Shown here: positions 24,405 to 32,819 of the stretch, piece after piece
Numbering within the stretch: position 1 is the stretch's first letter
Layout of the letters: the number at the start of each line of letters is the position of its first letter
From: Aequorivita sublithincola DSM 14238
GTDB lineage: Bacteria; Bacteroidota; Bacteroidia; Flavobacteriales; Flavobacteriaceae
DNA: 64,000 nucleotides
Direction of reading: 5' to 3'
Assembly: GCF_000265385.1 (NCBI RefSeq)
Contig: NC_018013.1
Span: 2,197,001-2,261,000, forward strand
The notes under the pieces: model-generated
Told to the model about the DNA's origin: nothing
Seen by the model: only the letters and a program-made list of their open reading frames with translations
Databases searched by the model: none
Position numbers and translations under genes: made by a program

Positions 24405-26057
24405 TTGTGTAAAAAACAATTCGTGCGTATTTTATTCCTGCTTTCTATAATTTTTCTTTCCTCATTTTCGGCTATCGCCCAAGAAGATGCTTGGTTTTAT
24501 CTTAGGGCTCGTGATACTGCTTTTGTTCCCACCTTTGAAAAAAAGGGAGATTATTTAATCTATTCTGGAAACGATGCCAGATTGAAAGCCGCATTAAAGA
24601 ATTATAAAATCATGGCTTTTAAAAAAACATGGAAACACGCCAAAAAAGAAAACCTGAAAAAAACCTTCTTTGTGATTTCGGATAATGCCGCATTGATGCA
24701 GGATTTATTACGAAATGTTTCAAATCACTTTGAGTTTGGAGAATTAATTGCTGAAGAAGACAAAAAAATATTTGAGCCTAACGATTATGGTCTCACCAGC
24801 ACCATTGGAAAAAATTTAGGAGTTCAGCGGAATTTTGATTATCTCGATTTTTTAGAAGTTCCAAAGGCTTGGTATTATACTACTGGCTCTAGAGATATTA
24901 TTATTGGTATTTCTGACGGAACCTTGGATCCAGATGATATAGAATTTGCTGGAAAAACTAAAATTATACAAAAATCTGTTAGTGCCAAGGGTCACGGAAT
25001 GTCAACGGCAGAAATTGCCGCAGGCCAAGGGAACAATGGGTTTGGCGCCCCAGGAATTTGTTATGATTGTAGTATATACGGAACAAATTTTTTACATTAT
25101 AAAAATTTGGTACAGCTTTTAGAACTTTCCAAATTGGGTGTAAAAGTTATTAATTGTAGCTGGGGTGTTACGAGATACTACGAAACTGCGCAGCAAGCTA
25201 TTTATGAAATGATGGAAAATGGTACTGTAGTAGTTGCTATTGGCCACAACACGCCGTATTCCTCCTCTAAAGGAAAAGAGTTCTATTATCCCGCTTCCTA
25301 TGACAAAGTGATTGCGGTTTCTTCGGCTTCTCACAGATATGAGCACTATACTGAAAACATTCAATATTTAAAAGAGCAAGATTTATATTATGTAAAAGAC
25401 ATTCGTTATTATGTGGGACAAACAGGAGGTTTTAAAAATAATGATACCACAAAGACCCCAGACCTTTATCCTATTAGTGTAAGTAACTTAAATTCAAAAA
25501 TTGATATTTTGGGACCGGGAACAGGCCTTTTTCTTTATGGTGATCTTAAAACGAAAAATAATATTGTAACGACTGAATATAACCAAACATCCATTGTTGC
25601 ACCGGTAGTTTCGGGCACTGTTGGACTTATGTTTTCACTCTATCCTTGTCTTCCAGCGGAAGAGGTGGAGAGCATTATTAAATTTACTTCTACAAATATC
25701 GATGATGTAGAACCCAACAAACCATACGCAGGAATGTATGGCGCTGGAATGTTAAACACAGGACGCGCCGTGGAAATGGTTTTTAGAATGTTTGCCGAAA
25801 AAGAATCTGTAAAAATTGAAAATCAGCGTTTCAGCCGTTGGGATTTTAAACTTACTTCAATTACTGAAGTGATTCTTAAAAACCAACAATTTACAGAAAA
25901 CGCTACTTTAGATCTTACTTCAAAGAAACAAATAGTAATTTCTGAAAACACCGTTTTAAAACCGAACGCTTCTGGAAAAATTCATCTAAAAATAGATCCA
26001 ACACTTAAAAAGGAATGTGAATTACGTTTACGCGACCCAAGTATATTGAAAGATTAA
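24405..26057 (+). CDS. Secreted subtilisin-like serine protease (S8 family)
   Basis: About 550 residues. A signal peptide (KKQFVRILFLLSIIFLSSFSAIAQ) is followed by a pro-region and the S8 domain. The triad candidates are Asp in IIIGISDGTLDPDD, His in KGHGMSTAEIAAG and Ser in QTSIVAPVVSGTVGLMFSL; the usual GTSMAxP is degenerate here. No T9SS sorting domain is seen; the tail has an 'ENATLDLTSKKQIVISENTVLKPNASGKI' beta-stack segment. The frame is open to a GTG at 24321, but that GTG lies in a dispersed repeat (TTAGTGAATTCGTGGC) and would add a second hydrophobic segment, so TTG 24405 is preferred. Confidence 0.8.
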   Translation: MCKKQFVRILFLLSIIFLSSFSAIAQEDAWFYLRARDTAFVPTFEKKGDYLIYSGNDARLKAALKNYKIMAFKKTWKHAKKENLKKTFFVISDNAALMQDLLRNVSNHFEFGELIAEEDKKIFEPNDYGLTSTIGKNLGVQRNFDYLDFLEVPKAWYYTTGSRDIIIGISDGTLDPDDIEFAGKTKIIQKSVSAKGHGMSTAEIAAGQGNNGFGAPGICYDCSIYGTNFLHYKNLVQLLELSKLGVKVINCSWGVTRYYETAQQAIYEMMENGTVVVAIGHNTPYSSSKGKEFYYPASYDKVIAVSSASHRYEHYTENIQYLKEQDLYYVKDIRYYVGQTGGFKNNDTTKTPDLYPISVSNLNSKIDILGPGTGLFLYGDLKTKNNIVTTEYNQTSIVAPVVSGTVGLMFSLYPCLPAEEVESIIKFTSTNIDDVEPNKPYAGMYGAGMLNTGRAVEMVFRMFAEKESVKIENQRFSRWDFKLTSITEVILKNQQFTENATLDLTSKKQIVISENTVLKPNASGKIHLKIDPTLKKECELRLRDPSILKD

Positions 26058-26066
26058 TACGGATTT

Positions 26067-26186
26067 GTCGTTTTGAAACACGACGTTTAGAACCACGACT
26101 TTTTGAAACAAGACAGTTTGAAAAAACATTAAATATTCTTACTTACTGAATACTGCTAATGAATACTGCGACTGAACACTGAATAC
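26067..26186. repeat. Low-complexity intergenic repeats
   Basis: Two degenerate short-period runs lie here: ACGAC/AAGAC-TTTTGAAAC units (about 26067-26122) and CTGAATACTGC/ACTG units (about 26143-26186). The gap separates the convergent subtilase and ftsE genes. Confidence 0.6.
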
Positions 26187-26190
26187 TTTT

Positions 26191-26874
26191 TTAAACCGTC
26201 TTCTGAACAACTTCAAAAATCTGATTTTCGTCGCATTTCAAAGTTTTTGAAGGATATTTAAGAAGCAACGCATAATCGTGAGTGGCCATTAGGATGGTGT
26301 TTCCGTTTTTATTTATTTCTCGGAGAACCTCCATTACTTCAACGCTTGTTTGTGGGTCTAGGTTTCCTGTTGGTTCATCTGCAAGAATCAATTCAGGGTC
26401 GTTTAAGAGTGCGCGGGCAATTGCCACACGCTGTTGCTCACCACCAGAGAGTTGGTAAGGATATTTGAAGGCTTTTGTTTTCATGTCTACTTTGGATAGC
26501 ACTTCATTTATTTTGCTTTCCATTCCTGCTTTGTCTTTCCAGCCAGTTGCGGTTAACACAAAACGAAGGTTGTCGTGAACTGTGCGATCATTCAGCAATT
26601 TGAAATCTTGGAAAACTACGCCCAGTTTTCTTCTTAAAAAAGGAATATCATTTTCTTTAAGTGTTGCAAGATTATAACCAACAATATGACCTTCACCTTC
26701 TTTTAAAGGAAGATCGCCATAAAGCGTTTTCATAAAACTACTTTTTCCCGTTCCGGTTTTCCCGATTAGGTAAACAAACTCGCCCTTATCAACGGTTACG
26801 CTTACGTCGGAAAGCACCAAATTATCGGTTTGGTAGATTGCGGCGTTTTTTAATTCCAATACGGCTTGGGACAT
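26191..26874 (-). CDS. ftsE: Cell division ATP-binding protein FtsE
   Basis: The ABC-type ATPase that works with the membrane protein FtsX at the septum to control peptidoglycan hydrolases. 227 residues, normal length. Walker A is [10 protein letters not shown] (about 37-46); a Q-loop VFQDFKLLN, signature [15 protein letters not shown] and Walker [15 protein letters not shown] follow. ftsX is not adjacent. Its start lies 53 bases inside the 3' end of the upstream GT-C gene on the same strand, an unusually long overlap that suggests coupled translation. Confidence 0.93.
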   Translation of the reverse strand: MSQAVLELKNAAIYQTDNLVLSDVSVTVDKGEFVYLIGKTGTGKSSFMKTLYGDLPLKEGEGHIVGYNLATLKENDIPFLRRKLGVVFQDFKLLNDRTVHDNLRFVLTATGWKDKAGMESKINEVLSKVDMKTKAFKYPYQLSGGEQQRVAIARALLNDPELILADEPTGNLDPQTSVEVMEVLREINKNGNTILMATHDYALLLKYPSKTLKCDENQIFEVVQKTV

Positions 26875-28192
26875 ATTTTTTATTGTTTAGGTAAAATTGA
26901 AATACAACTAAAAGAATCAATGGAAAAAAGGGCATTGAAAAGCGGGCATTGGAGCCAAAGGTAACTAAAGCTTGCCCCAATGATGCGCCCAAAATTAGTA
27001 AAACACAGAAGAATTCAAAAGTAAATGACCATTTTCTATTGCGTATGCGTGTATAAAAATGAAACGCACAGATTATTAGAAAAAGTATTTTCAGAATTAT
27101 AATTATTGGAGTCATTATAAATAGCCAAACGCCAGTCAAAGCCCACTTAATTTCCTTTATTGGGAAAGAGTCGTAATTCCACATCATTCCCGTTCCCCAA
27201 AAATCCAACCATGAATGAACCACTTGTTTTAAATAGGCGAGCTTATTATTTTCAAGAAGGTCGTCGTTCATTGGTTTTAGTAATTGTGAAAATTCAGCAA
27301 CGGTTAGAGGTTCTTTTTTGCCCAATTCAGCGTAAACATGCCAAATAGCCATTGCTTCATCTGCGCCAGAGGCAATCAACGAGTCTCTTTTCCGAATATG
27401 AATTTCGCGAATATCTGCGTATTTGTCGTCAGCTTTTTCAACAAAAAACACGGTGGTCTGGGCAACATTTATTCCTGAAAAGGAAGTAATAGCCTTGTAA
27501 CCCGTATGGTTTTCATTAAACGAAACCCAAAAGGAATAAAAGATGAAGGCTGGAATACAAAAGAGAAAAATTCGGCTTAGATTGTGAAAGATTCCACTTC
27601 TAAAGTTTAAAACCAAGTAATAAAAGGCTATAAGTGGTGGAAGTATCAAAAACATAGGTCGCACCATAAGAGTTATTGCCGCAGCTAAACCGATTAGCAA
27701 AACTTTCCATAGACTAACTTTTTGCGTAAAAAAATCAAACTTGAACAAAAGCCAAACACAAAAAACCAAACAAAACAGTGTTAGGTTTTCCGTAAGAATT
27801 GCACGTTCATAAAAAAGAAGATGTAAAAATATTGAAGGAATTAGCCCAATTAATAACGAAAAATGAAGGTTTTTGCTATTCTTATAAAAAATATAGAAAA
27901 GCATCAAAGAAGTAAGTATTCCAAGTATGCTTTGCAAGATTGTGGTAATTTGTAGTGAAAGATTCGCCAAAAATATCAGCAACGGATAACCAGGAGTGCG
28001 CGTACCGGCATAATTGCTGAAATCCCAATTTTTAATCATCTCGGCCATGGTTAAGTAGCCTTCGGAGTCATTAAAAATACTTACATGACCATAATAGAGC
28101 ACGTAAATTATAATCCGAACTAGTACGCCAAAAATTAAGAGGAAAGAGTAAGGATACTCTTTAGCCCAAGACCACGGTTTTTTTAAAATCAT
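26822..28192 (-). CDS. GT39/ArnT-like membrane glycosyltransferase (GT-C fold)
   Basis: 456 residues with about ten membrane helices. After the first helix comes an extracytoplasmic loop with FNDSEGYLTMAEMIKNWDFSNYAGTRTPGYPLLIF; the acidic pair in NDSE and the TRTPGYPLL motif match lipid-linked-sugar transferases of the dolichyl/undecaprenyl-phosphate type. A large periplasmic loop (about 245-330) separates the last helices, and the tail ends in a basic stretch (KKRRNLPNR) encoded within ftsE. It probably moves a sugar from a polyprenyl phosphate to a protein or glycan. It overlaps the next upstream gene by 4 bases. Confidence 0.82.
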   Translation of the reverse strand: MILKKPWSWAKEYPYSFLLIFGVLVRIIIYVLYYGHVSIFNDSEGYLTMAEMIKNWDFSNYAGTRTPGYPLLIFLANLSLQITTILQSILGILTSLMLFYIFYKNSKNLHFSLLIGLIPSIFLHLLFYERAILTENLTLFCLVFCVWLLFKFDFFTQKVSLWKVLLIGLAAAITLMVRPMFLILPPLIAFYYLVLNFRSGIFHNLSRIFLFCIPAFIFYSFWVSFNENHTGYKAITSFSGINVAQTTVFFVEKADDKYADIREIHIRKRDSLIASGADEAMAIWHVYAELGKKEPLTVAEFSQLLKPMNDDLLENNKLAYLKQVVHSWLDFWGTGMMWNYDSFPIKEIKWALTGVWLFIMTPIIIILKILFLIICAFHFYTRIRNRKWSFTFEFFCVLLILGASLGQALVTFGSNARFSMPFFPLILLVVFQFYLNNKKYVPSRIGIKKRRNLPNR

Positions 28193-28680
28193 TCTTTTAC
28201 TGTTTCTGAAGAGAGAACCAGTTGTTTTAAAACATCAATTTCTTTTTGCTGTTGAAGGATATAAAGCGTCAACTCTTCTATTTTTTTAAGTAAAATCAAA
28301 TTCATTTCTTTTAAAAAAATCCCCTCATTCTGCATTGTCTCAGCAGAAGGGACATTTGGCAAATGATTATTTTTCTTTACAAAAGCTTCCAGTTCTTCCA
28401 AGGAAATCAATTTGTATTCGGGCATTGCTTCTGAAAAACCGTTGAAATAGCTTTCAAAAACATAATCTGGTGCTATGGCTCCATTTAAATCTACTAATAC
28501 TTCTTGTGTATGAATCTTTCCTTTAACCGTTAAGAGTTCGTCGGGGAAATCAGTTCCAATCCCTATTTTACCGTTTTTTTCTGACAGGTTTTTAAAAGGG
28601 TTTCGCTGTGCGGCGGCGGAAAAACAGAATAGTAGTGTAATTGCAAATACTATTGTAGGGAAGATTTTTTTCATGATCAT
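28189..28680 (-). CDS. Secreted protein with tail-fibre/S74-like motif
   Basis: 163 residues (ATG at 28674 is an equally likely start: MKKIFPTIVFAITLLFCFSAAAQ signal peptide). The mature part has GKIGIGTDFPDELLTVKGKIHTQEVLVDLNGAIAPDYVFE and NNHLPNVPSAETMQNEGIFLKEMNLILLKKIEELTLYILQQQKEI, a pattern common in Bacteroidota secreted proteins, ending in a short coiled coil. The 'GIGT..P...L.V.G' element resembles the stalk before S74-type intramolecular chaperone domains, but no S74 domain follows. It overlaps the GT-C gene by 4 bases. Confidence 0.75.
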   Translation of the reverse strand: MIMKKIFPTIVFAITLLFCFSAAAQRNPFKNLSEKNGKIGIGTDFPDELLTVKGKIHTQEVLVDLNGAIAPDYVFESYFNGFSEAMPEYKLISLEELEAFVKKNNHLPNVPSAETMQNEGIFLKEMNLILLKKIEELTLYILQQQKEIDVLKQLVLSSETVKE

Positions 28681-28740
28681 TAAATTTTTATAAAAATAGG
28701 GATATTTTTGGATTCAAACATTTTTGATTTTTTTTGATGA

Positions 28741-29481
28741 TTAATTATGAAATTTATCATCCTTCCAATTTTGTGGGTTTTTGATAATATAATTTTCAAT
28801 ACGATTATATTCATCGTGGTTCCGAATGATGTGGTCGTGAAACCTGTTCTGCCAGCCATTTTCAATTTCCAAACGATTGGCGTGTCGCGTGACCGCAGAT
28901 TTATAGGAACCCACAATGGACGAAATGGTATTTTTTCCCTGATTTTGAAATCGGGTTTTTCCAATCGTTTTTCCTGTTGTTCCATCCATCGTTTTTTCCG
29001 TTTTTTCGCCCGTTGATCCGTCTGTTGATCCGTCTGTTGTTCTGTTTGTTGTTCCGTCCGTTGTTCTGTCCATCGTTCCCCGTAGAGACAAGGCATGCCT
29101 TGTCTCTACCACGCCGTCAACCACGCCGTCAACCACGCCGTCAACCACGCCGTCAACCACGCCTTCTAACCCATCGTCATCCAAACCACAATCCATATCA
29201 TCGCCATTCGGTTTGTCAATTAATAAAATACCATGGATATGGTTAGGCATAACCACGAATTCGCCCAACGAAACGTGTTTTGAATGATTTGGAATTTCGT
29301 GCCATAATATATCAACAATAATTCCTAAGGATGAAAAAACCATTTTCCCATTCTTAATTTCCCCGAAAAAATGTTTCCTGTTTTTAGTGCAAATGGTTAT
29401 AAAATAAGCCCCATTCCAACCATAATCCCACCATTGCGCACGAATGGATTCAATTCTATATTTCCCCTTAAATTTTTTCAT
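28741..29481 (-). CDS. REP-associated tyrosine transposase (RAYT, Y1/HUH) with internal repeat insertion
   Basis: 246 residues. The amino-terminal half has the IS200-like fold: KYRIESIRAQWWDYGWNGAYFITICTKNRKHFFG, then the HUH motif VVMPNHIHGILLI (about 77-89). The candidate catalytic Tyr is in SIVGSYKSAVTRHANRL near residue 194, and the normal RAYT end WQNRFHDHIIRNHDEYNRIENYIIKNPQNWKDD follows. Between them (about residues 98-180) lies low-complexity sequence: GVVD repeats, an ETRHALSLRG segment encoded by a perfect palindrome, and TTDGTT/STDGST repeats. The frame remains open, so the enzyme could still work. It is a single gene on the minus strand, in a gap between a secreted-protein gene and the TPR gene. 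Confidence 0.88.
   Translation of the reverse strand: MKKFKGKYRIESIRAQWWDYGWNGAYFITICTKNRKHFFGEIKNGKMVFSSLGIIVDILWHEIPNHSKHVSLGEFVVMPNHIHGILLIDKPNGDDMDCGLDDDGLEGVVDGVVDGVVDGVVDGVVETRHALSLRGTMDRTTDGTTNRTTDGSTDGSTGEKTEKTMDGTTGKTIGKTRFQNQGKNTISSIVGSYKSAVTRHANRLEIENGWQNRFHDHIIRNHDEYNRIENYIIKNPQNWKDDKFHN
29082..29109. repeat. Perfect 28-bp REP-like palindrome inside the RAYT gene
   Basis: From GTAGAGACAAGGCA at 29082, the second half is the exact reverse complement of the first, with no loop bases left over. It is translated in frame as part of the ETRHALSL segment. REP sequences mobilised by RAYT proteins are palindromes of this kind, but they normally flank the gene. Confidence 0.85.
29109..29163. 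repeat. 12-bp minisatellite inside the RAYT gene
   Basis: Four full copies of CCACGCCGTCAA plus a 7-base partial copy. On the coding strand this encodes repeated VVDG. It adjoins the 28-bp palindrome directly. Confidence 0.9.
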
Positions 29482-29667
29482 TAGGTATTAATTTCAAATC
29501 TTTAAACGGAATCCTAACTCTTAAAAATAAGGAATATTCCTGTAAAAATTAGCAATATAATTTATTGTAATTTGCGGCGTTATAATAACAATAAATTCAC
29601 CAAAAAATCATTCGTTAATTAAACCTTAAAAATTTACAGTATCGCCGAAAGCTACATTTAAAGTTAA

Positions 29668-29675
29668 ATATCTTT
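29668..29675 (+). promoter_or_regulatory. -7 promoter element before the TPR gene
   Basis: TATCTTTA, close to TAnnTTTG, lies about 22 bases before the ATG at 29697. The rest of the gap 29482-29696 is AT-rich with no other feature I can support. Confidence 0.4.
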
Positions 29676-29696
29676 ACGCCACCAAAACTGTAAATA

Positions 29697-32600
29697 ATGA
29701 TTAAGAATTTCTGTGTCTTTTCGCTTTTTCTATTCCTCTCATTTTCATCATTTTCCCAGCAAACAGCAACATATACTAACGAACTCGTTGATTTTAACCA
29801 AGCCTTAGAATTATATAATAATGGCCAATATCTTGCCGCGCAAAGTCTTTTCGATAAAATAAAGAACAGCAGCGATGATGAAACAGTACAAAGTGACTGT
29901 GCCTATTATGTTGCAAATGCAGCCGTTCGTTTAAATCAGCAAAACGCCGACCAGCTGATGGAAAGTTTCGTGGAAAAATATCCCACGAGTTTAAAACGAA
30001 ATTCTGCTTATATAGATGTAGCAAATTACTATTTCGAAAACGGAAAATATCCTTTCGCACAAAAATGGTACGATAAAGTTGATCAAGGAAGTTTGAGCAG
30101 AAGTGAGCAAGAACGTTTCAATTTCAACAATGGCTATGTTTATTTTAAGGCGAAACGTTATGACGATGCAAAACCTTTTTTCAACAAAGTTTCCACGTCA
30201 CAGAAATATGGTTCTCAGGCTAAATATTATTTAGGTTTTATAGCTTATGAAGGCGATGATTACGAAGTAGCCAACAAGAATTTTGAAGAAGTAAAAGGTG
30301 AAGAACGCTATTCCGAAGACCTTTCCTATTACCAAGCCGATATGAATTTCAAACTCGGAAACTTCCAAAAAGCCATAGATATGGGGAAGGAGCAGTTTAG
30401 TAAATCCAGTCCCGAAGAAAAGAGTCAGCTTTCAAAAATTATTGGGGAAAGTTATTTTAATCTAGGCAACTATTCTGAAGCCATTCCATATTTAAAAGAC
30501 TACAAAGGCACGCGTGGCAAATGGAACAACACAGATTATTACCAATTGGGTTACGCTTATTACAAAGAAGGTGATTTCGAAAAAGCAATCGGTGAGTTCA
30601 ATAAAATTGTTGATGGAAAGAATGCCACGGCCCAAAATGCTTACTATCATTTGGCTGAAAGTTATTTGAAACTAGACAAAAAGCAAGAAGCATTAAATGC
30701 TTTTAAAAATGCTTCGGAAATGGATTTCAGTGCTGAAATTCAAGAAGATGCTTATTTGAATTATGCAAAATTGAGTTATGAAATTGGGAACAGTTATAAA
30801 AGCACGCCACAGGTTTTGCTTTTGTTTATTGAAAAATATCCAAGCAACGCTAATAACGACGAACTTAAAAAATTATTGATTGACAGTTATATCACTTCAA
30901 AAAATTACAAGGAAGCCTTTAATCTGCTTGAAAACAACAAAGATTTCGCAGATAAATCGGCTTACCAAAAAGTAGCCTTTTATAGAGGAATTGAACTTTA
31001 TAACGAATCAAATTACAACGAAGCGATTTCGTTTTTTGATAAAAGCATGAAAGAGTCGCAGGATGCAAGGTTTGCAGCACGCGCAACTTATTGGAAAGCT
31101 GAAAGCGATTATCAACTTTCTAATTTTGAGAAATCGTTGGCTGGTTATAAAAAGTTTGCACAAATGTCAGGTTCTCAAACCACTTCAGAAAACAAAAATT
31201 TGAATTATAATATAGCTTACAATCAATTTAAACTGAAGAACTACACTGAAGCCATTTCAAATTTTAAAAGTTATGTTGGCTCTTCTTCCGCTGAAACAGT
31301 TCGGAAAAAAGATGCTTATTTGCGATTGGGCGACAGTTATTTTGTGACCAGTCAATATTGGCCAGCGATGGAAAACTACAATGCTGCTGCTGAAATGGGA
31401 GGTGATAATGATTATGCACAATTTCAAAAAGCAATCAGCTACGGTTTTGTGGATCGCCCCGATAAAAAGGTTGAGGAATTGATTGCATTTGCAAAAAAAT
31501 ATCCAAAATCCGTTTATCGCGACGATGCTTTGTATGAATTAGGAAATACCTACGTGGCACAAAATAAAACAAACGCAGCTATCTCGGCGTATGACCAATT
31601 GGTTCGCGACATTCCAAACAGCAGTTTCGTTTCAAAAGCATTGCTGAAAAAGGCACTGATTTATGACAATACTGGAAAAAGTAACGATGCGTTGGCTATT
31701 TTCAAAAGAGTGGCAAAGGATTTCCCATCAACTCCTGAAGCTTTGCAAGCCGTTGCTTCCGCAAAAATCATTTACATAGACCAAGGAAATGTTGACGAAT
31801 ACGCCCGTTGGGTAAAAACTTTGGATTATGTGCAAGTGGGCGATACAGAACTTGACGACGCTGCGTATTTGGCTGCAGAGCAACCTTATTTAGAAAACAA
31901 TCAAAGTCAGGCAAAGGGCCGTTTTGAGGATTATTTGAAGCAATTTCCAAATGGGCAACACGCACAGAATGCACATTTCTATTTAGGCCAAATTTATTTT
32001 ACTGACGGGAAAAATGATCAGGCAATCCCACATTTTGAATACGTGGTAAATCGTGAAAGAAGCGAATTTACGGAACAAGCTTTAGCAAGAGTTTCAGAAT
32101 TGTATTTAGGCAAAAAAGATTATAAGAACGCTTTAAAATATTTAACGCGTTTGGAAGCCGAAGCAGATTTTCCACAGAACTTAATTTTTGCACAGACCAA
32201 TAGTATGAAGGCTTCGTATGAATTGAAGCAATATGTCGAAGCAGTAAATTATGCTGAGAAAGTACTTCAAAATTCAAAAATCGACAATTCAATAAAAAGT
32301 GATGCACAAGTGATTATTGCTCGTTCGGCAATGAAAACAAATAATGAAACCAAAGCCAAAACTGCTTATGCCGAAGTGCAGAAAATTGCAACTGGTCAAT
32401 TAGCTGCTGAAGCGCTTTATTTCGATGCTTACTTCAAAAATAAGGAAGGAAAATTCGAAGCCTCAAACGCTTCTGTACAGAAATTAGCTAAGGATTATTC
32501 TGGCTATAAATTATACGGAGCCAAAGGATTGGTGCTGATGGCGAAGAATTTTTACGAATTAAAAGATGCGTACCAAGCAACCTACATTTTGGAAAGTGTA

Positions 32601-32711
32601 ACTAAAAACTTCACCGATTTTCCAGAAGTGGTTGAAGAGGCAAAAGCAGAATTAGCTGTAATCAAAAACGCAGAAGCAAAAACCAATTCATCTGTAGAAA
32701 CAGGAAACTAA
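29697..32711 (+). CDS. Exported tetratricopeptide-repeat protein
   Basis: A 1004-residue protein with a signal peptide (MIKNFCVFSLFLFLSFSSFSQ) and then an almost continuous TPR array across the whole length. Typical units are FNQALELYNNGQYLAAQSLFDKI, AKYYLGFIAYEGDDYEVANKNFEEV, YYQLGYAYYKEGDFEKAIGEFNKI and HFYLGQIYFTDGKNDQAIPHFEYV, with Tol-Pal/YbgF-like spacing. It lacks a lipobox, so it is probably periplasmic or outer-membrane associated. It is followed 108 bases later by a beta-barrel protein gene on the same strand, and the pair may form an outer-membrane complex. No catalytic motif is seen. Confidence 0.85.
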   Translation: MIKNFCVFSLFLFLSFSSFSQQTATYTNELVDFNQALELYNNGQYLAAQSLFDKIKNSSDDETVQSDCAYYVANAAVRLNQQNADQLMESFVEKYPTSLKRNSAYIDVANYYFENGKYPFAQKWYDKVDQGSLSRSEQERFNFNNGYVYFKAKRYDDAKPFFNKVSTSQKYGSQAKYYLGFIAYEGDDYEVANKNFEEVKGEERYSEDLSYYQADMNFKLGNFQKAIDMGKEQFSKSSPEEKSQLSKIIGESYFNLGNYSEAIPYLKDYKGTRGKWNNTDYYQLGYAYYKEGDFEKAIGEFNKIVDGKNATAQNAYYHLAESYLKLDKKQEALNAFKNASEMDFSAEIQEDAYLNYAKLSYEIGNSYKSTPQVLLLFIEKYPSNANNDELKKLLIDSYITSKNYKEAFNLLENNKDFADKSAYQKVAFYRGIELYNESNYNEAISFFDKSMKESQDARFAARATYWKAESDYQLSNFEKSLAGYKKFAQMSGSQTTSENKNLNYNIAYNQFKLKNYTEAISNFKSYVGSSSAETVRKKDAYLRLGDSYFVTSQYWPAMENYNAAAEMGGDNDYAQFQKAISYGFVDRPDKKVEELIAFAKKYPKSVYRDDALYELGNTYVAQNKTNAAISAYDQLVRDIPNSSFVSKALLKKALIYDNTGKSNDALAIFKRVAKDFPSTPEALQAVASAKIIYIDQGNVDEYARWVKTLDYVQVGDTELDDAAYLAAEQPYLENNQSQAKGRFEDYLKQFPNGQHAQNAHFYLGQIYFTDGKNDQAIPHFEYVVNRERSEFTEQALARVSELYLGKKDYKNALKYLTRLEAEADFPQNLIFAQTNSMKASYELKQYVEAVNYAEKVLQNSKIDNSIKSDAQVIIARSAMKTNNETKAKTAYAEVQKIATGQLAAEALYFDAYFKNKEGKFEASNASVQKLAKDYSGYKLYGAKGLVLMAKNFYELKDAYQATYILESVTKNFTDFPEVVEEAKAELAVIKNAEAKTNSSVETGN

Positions 32712-32719
32712 AAACTCCG

Positions 32720-32785
32720 TGACCTCTGCGACTTTGCGGTGTAGTTTTTACCGCAGAGGCGCAAAGGATGCAAAGGGCGCAAAGA
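32720..32785. repeat. CTCTGNG intergenic hairpin repeat, copy B
   Basis: TGCGACTTTGCGGT and ACCGCAGAGGCGCA face each other around a 9-base loop, followed by CAAAGGATGCAAAGGGCGCAAAG. It fills the gap between the TPR and barrel genes and may reduce read-through. Confidence 0.65.
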
Positions 32786-32819
32786 ATATTATAAAAAAAT
32801 TAATAAAAAATTTGAAAAT

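Noticed and set aside
29109..29163. CRISPR array
   Set aside because: The 12-bp units are contiguous with no spacers and lie in a coding frame; the same reasoning applies to the CAGTCG hexamers at 36857.
28977..29246. Plus-strand frame rich in QPRRQPRR repeats opposite the RAYT gene
   Set aside because: It is the antisense of the minisatellite; the minus-strand frame has clear RAYT motifs.
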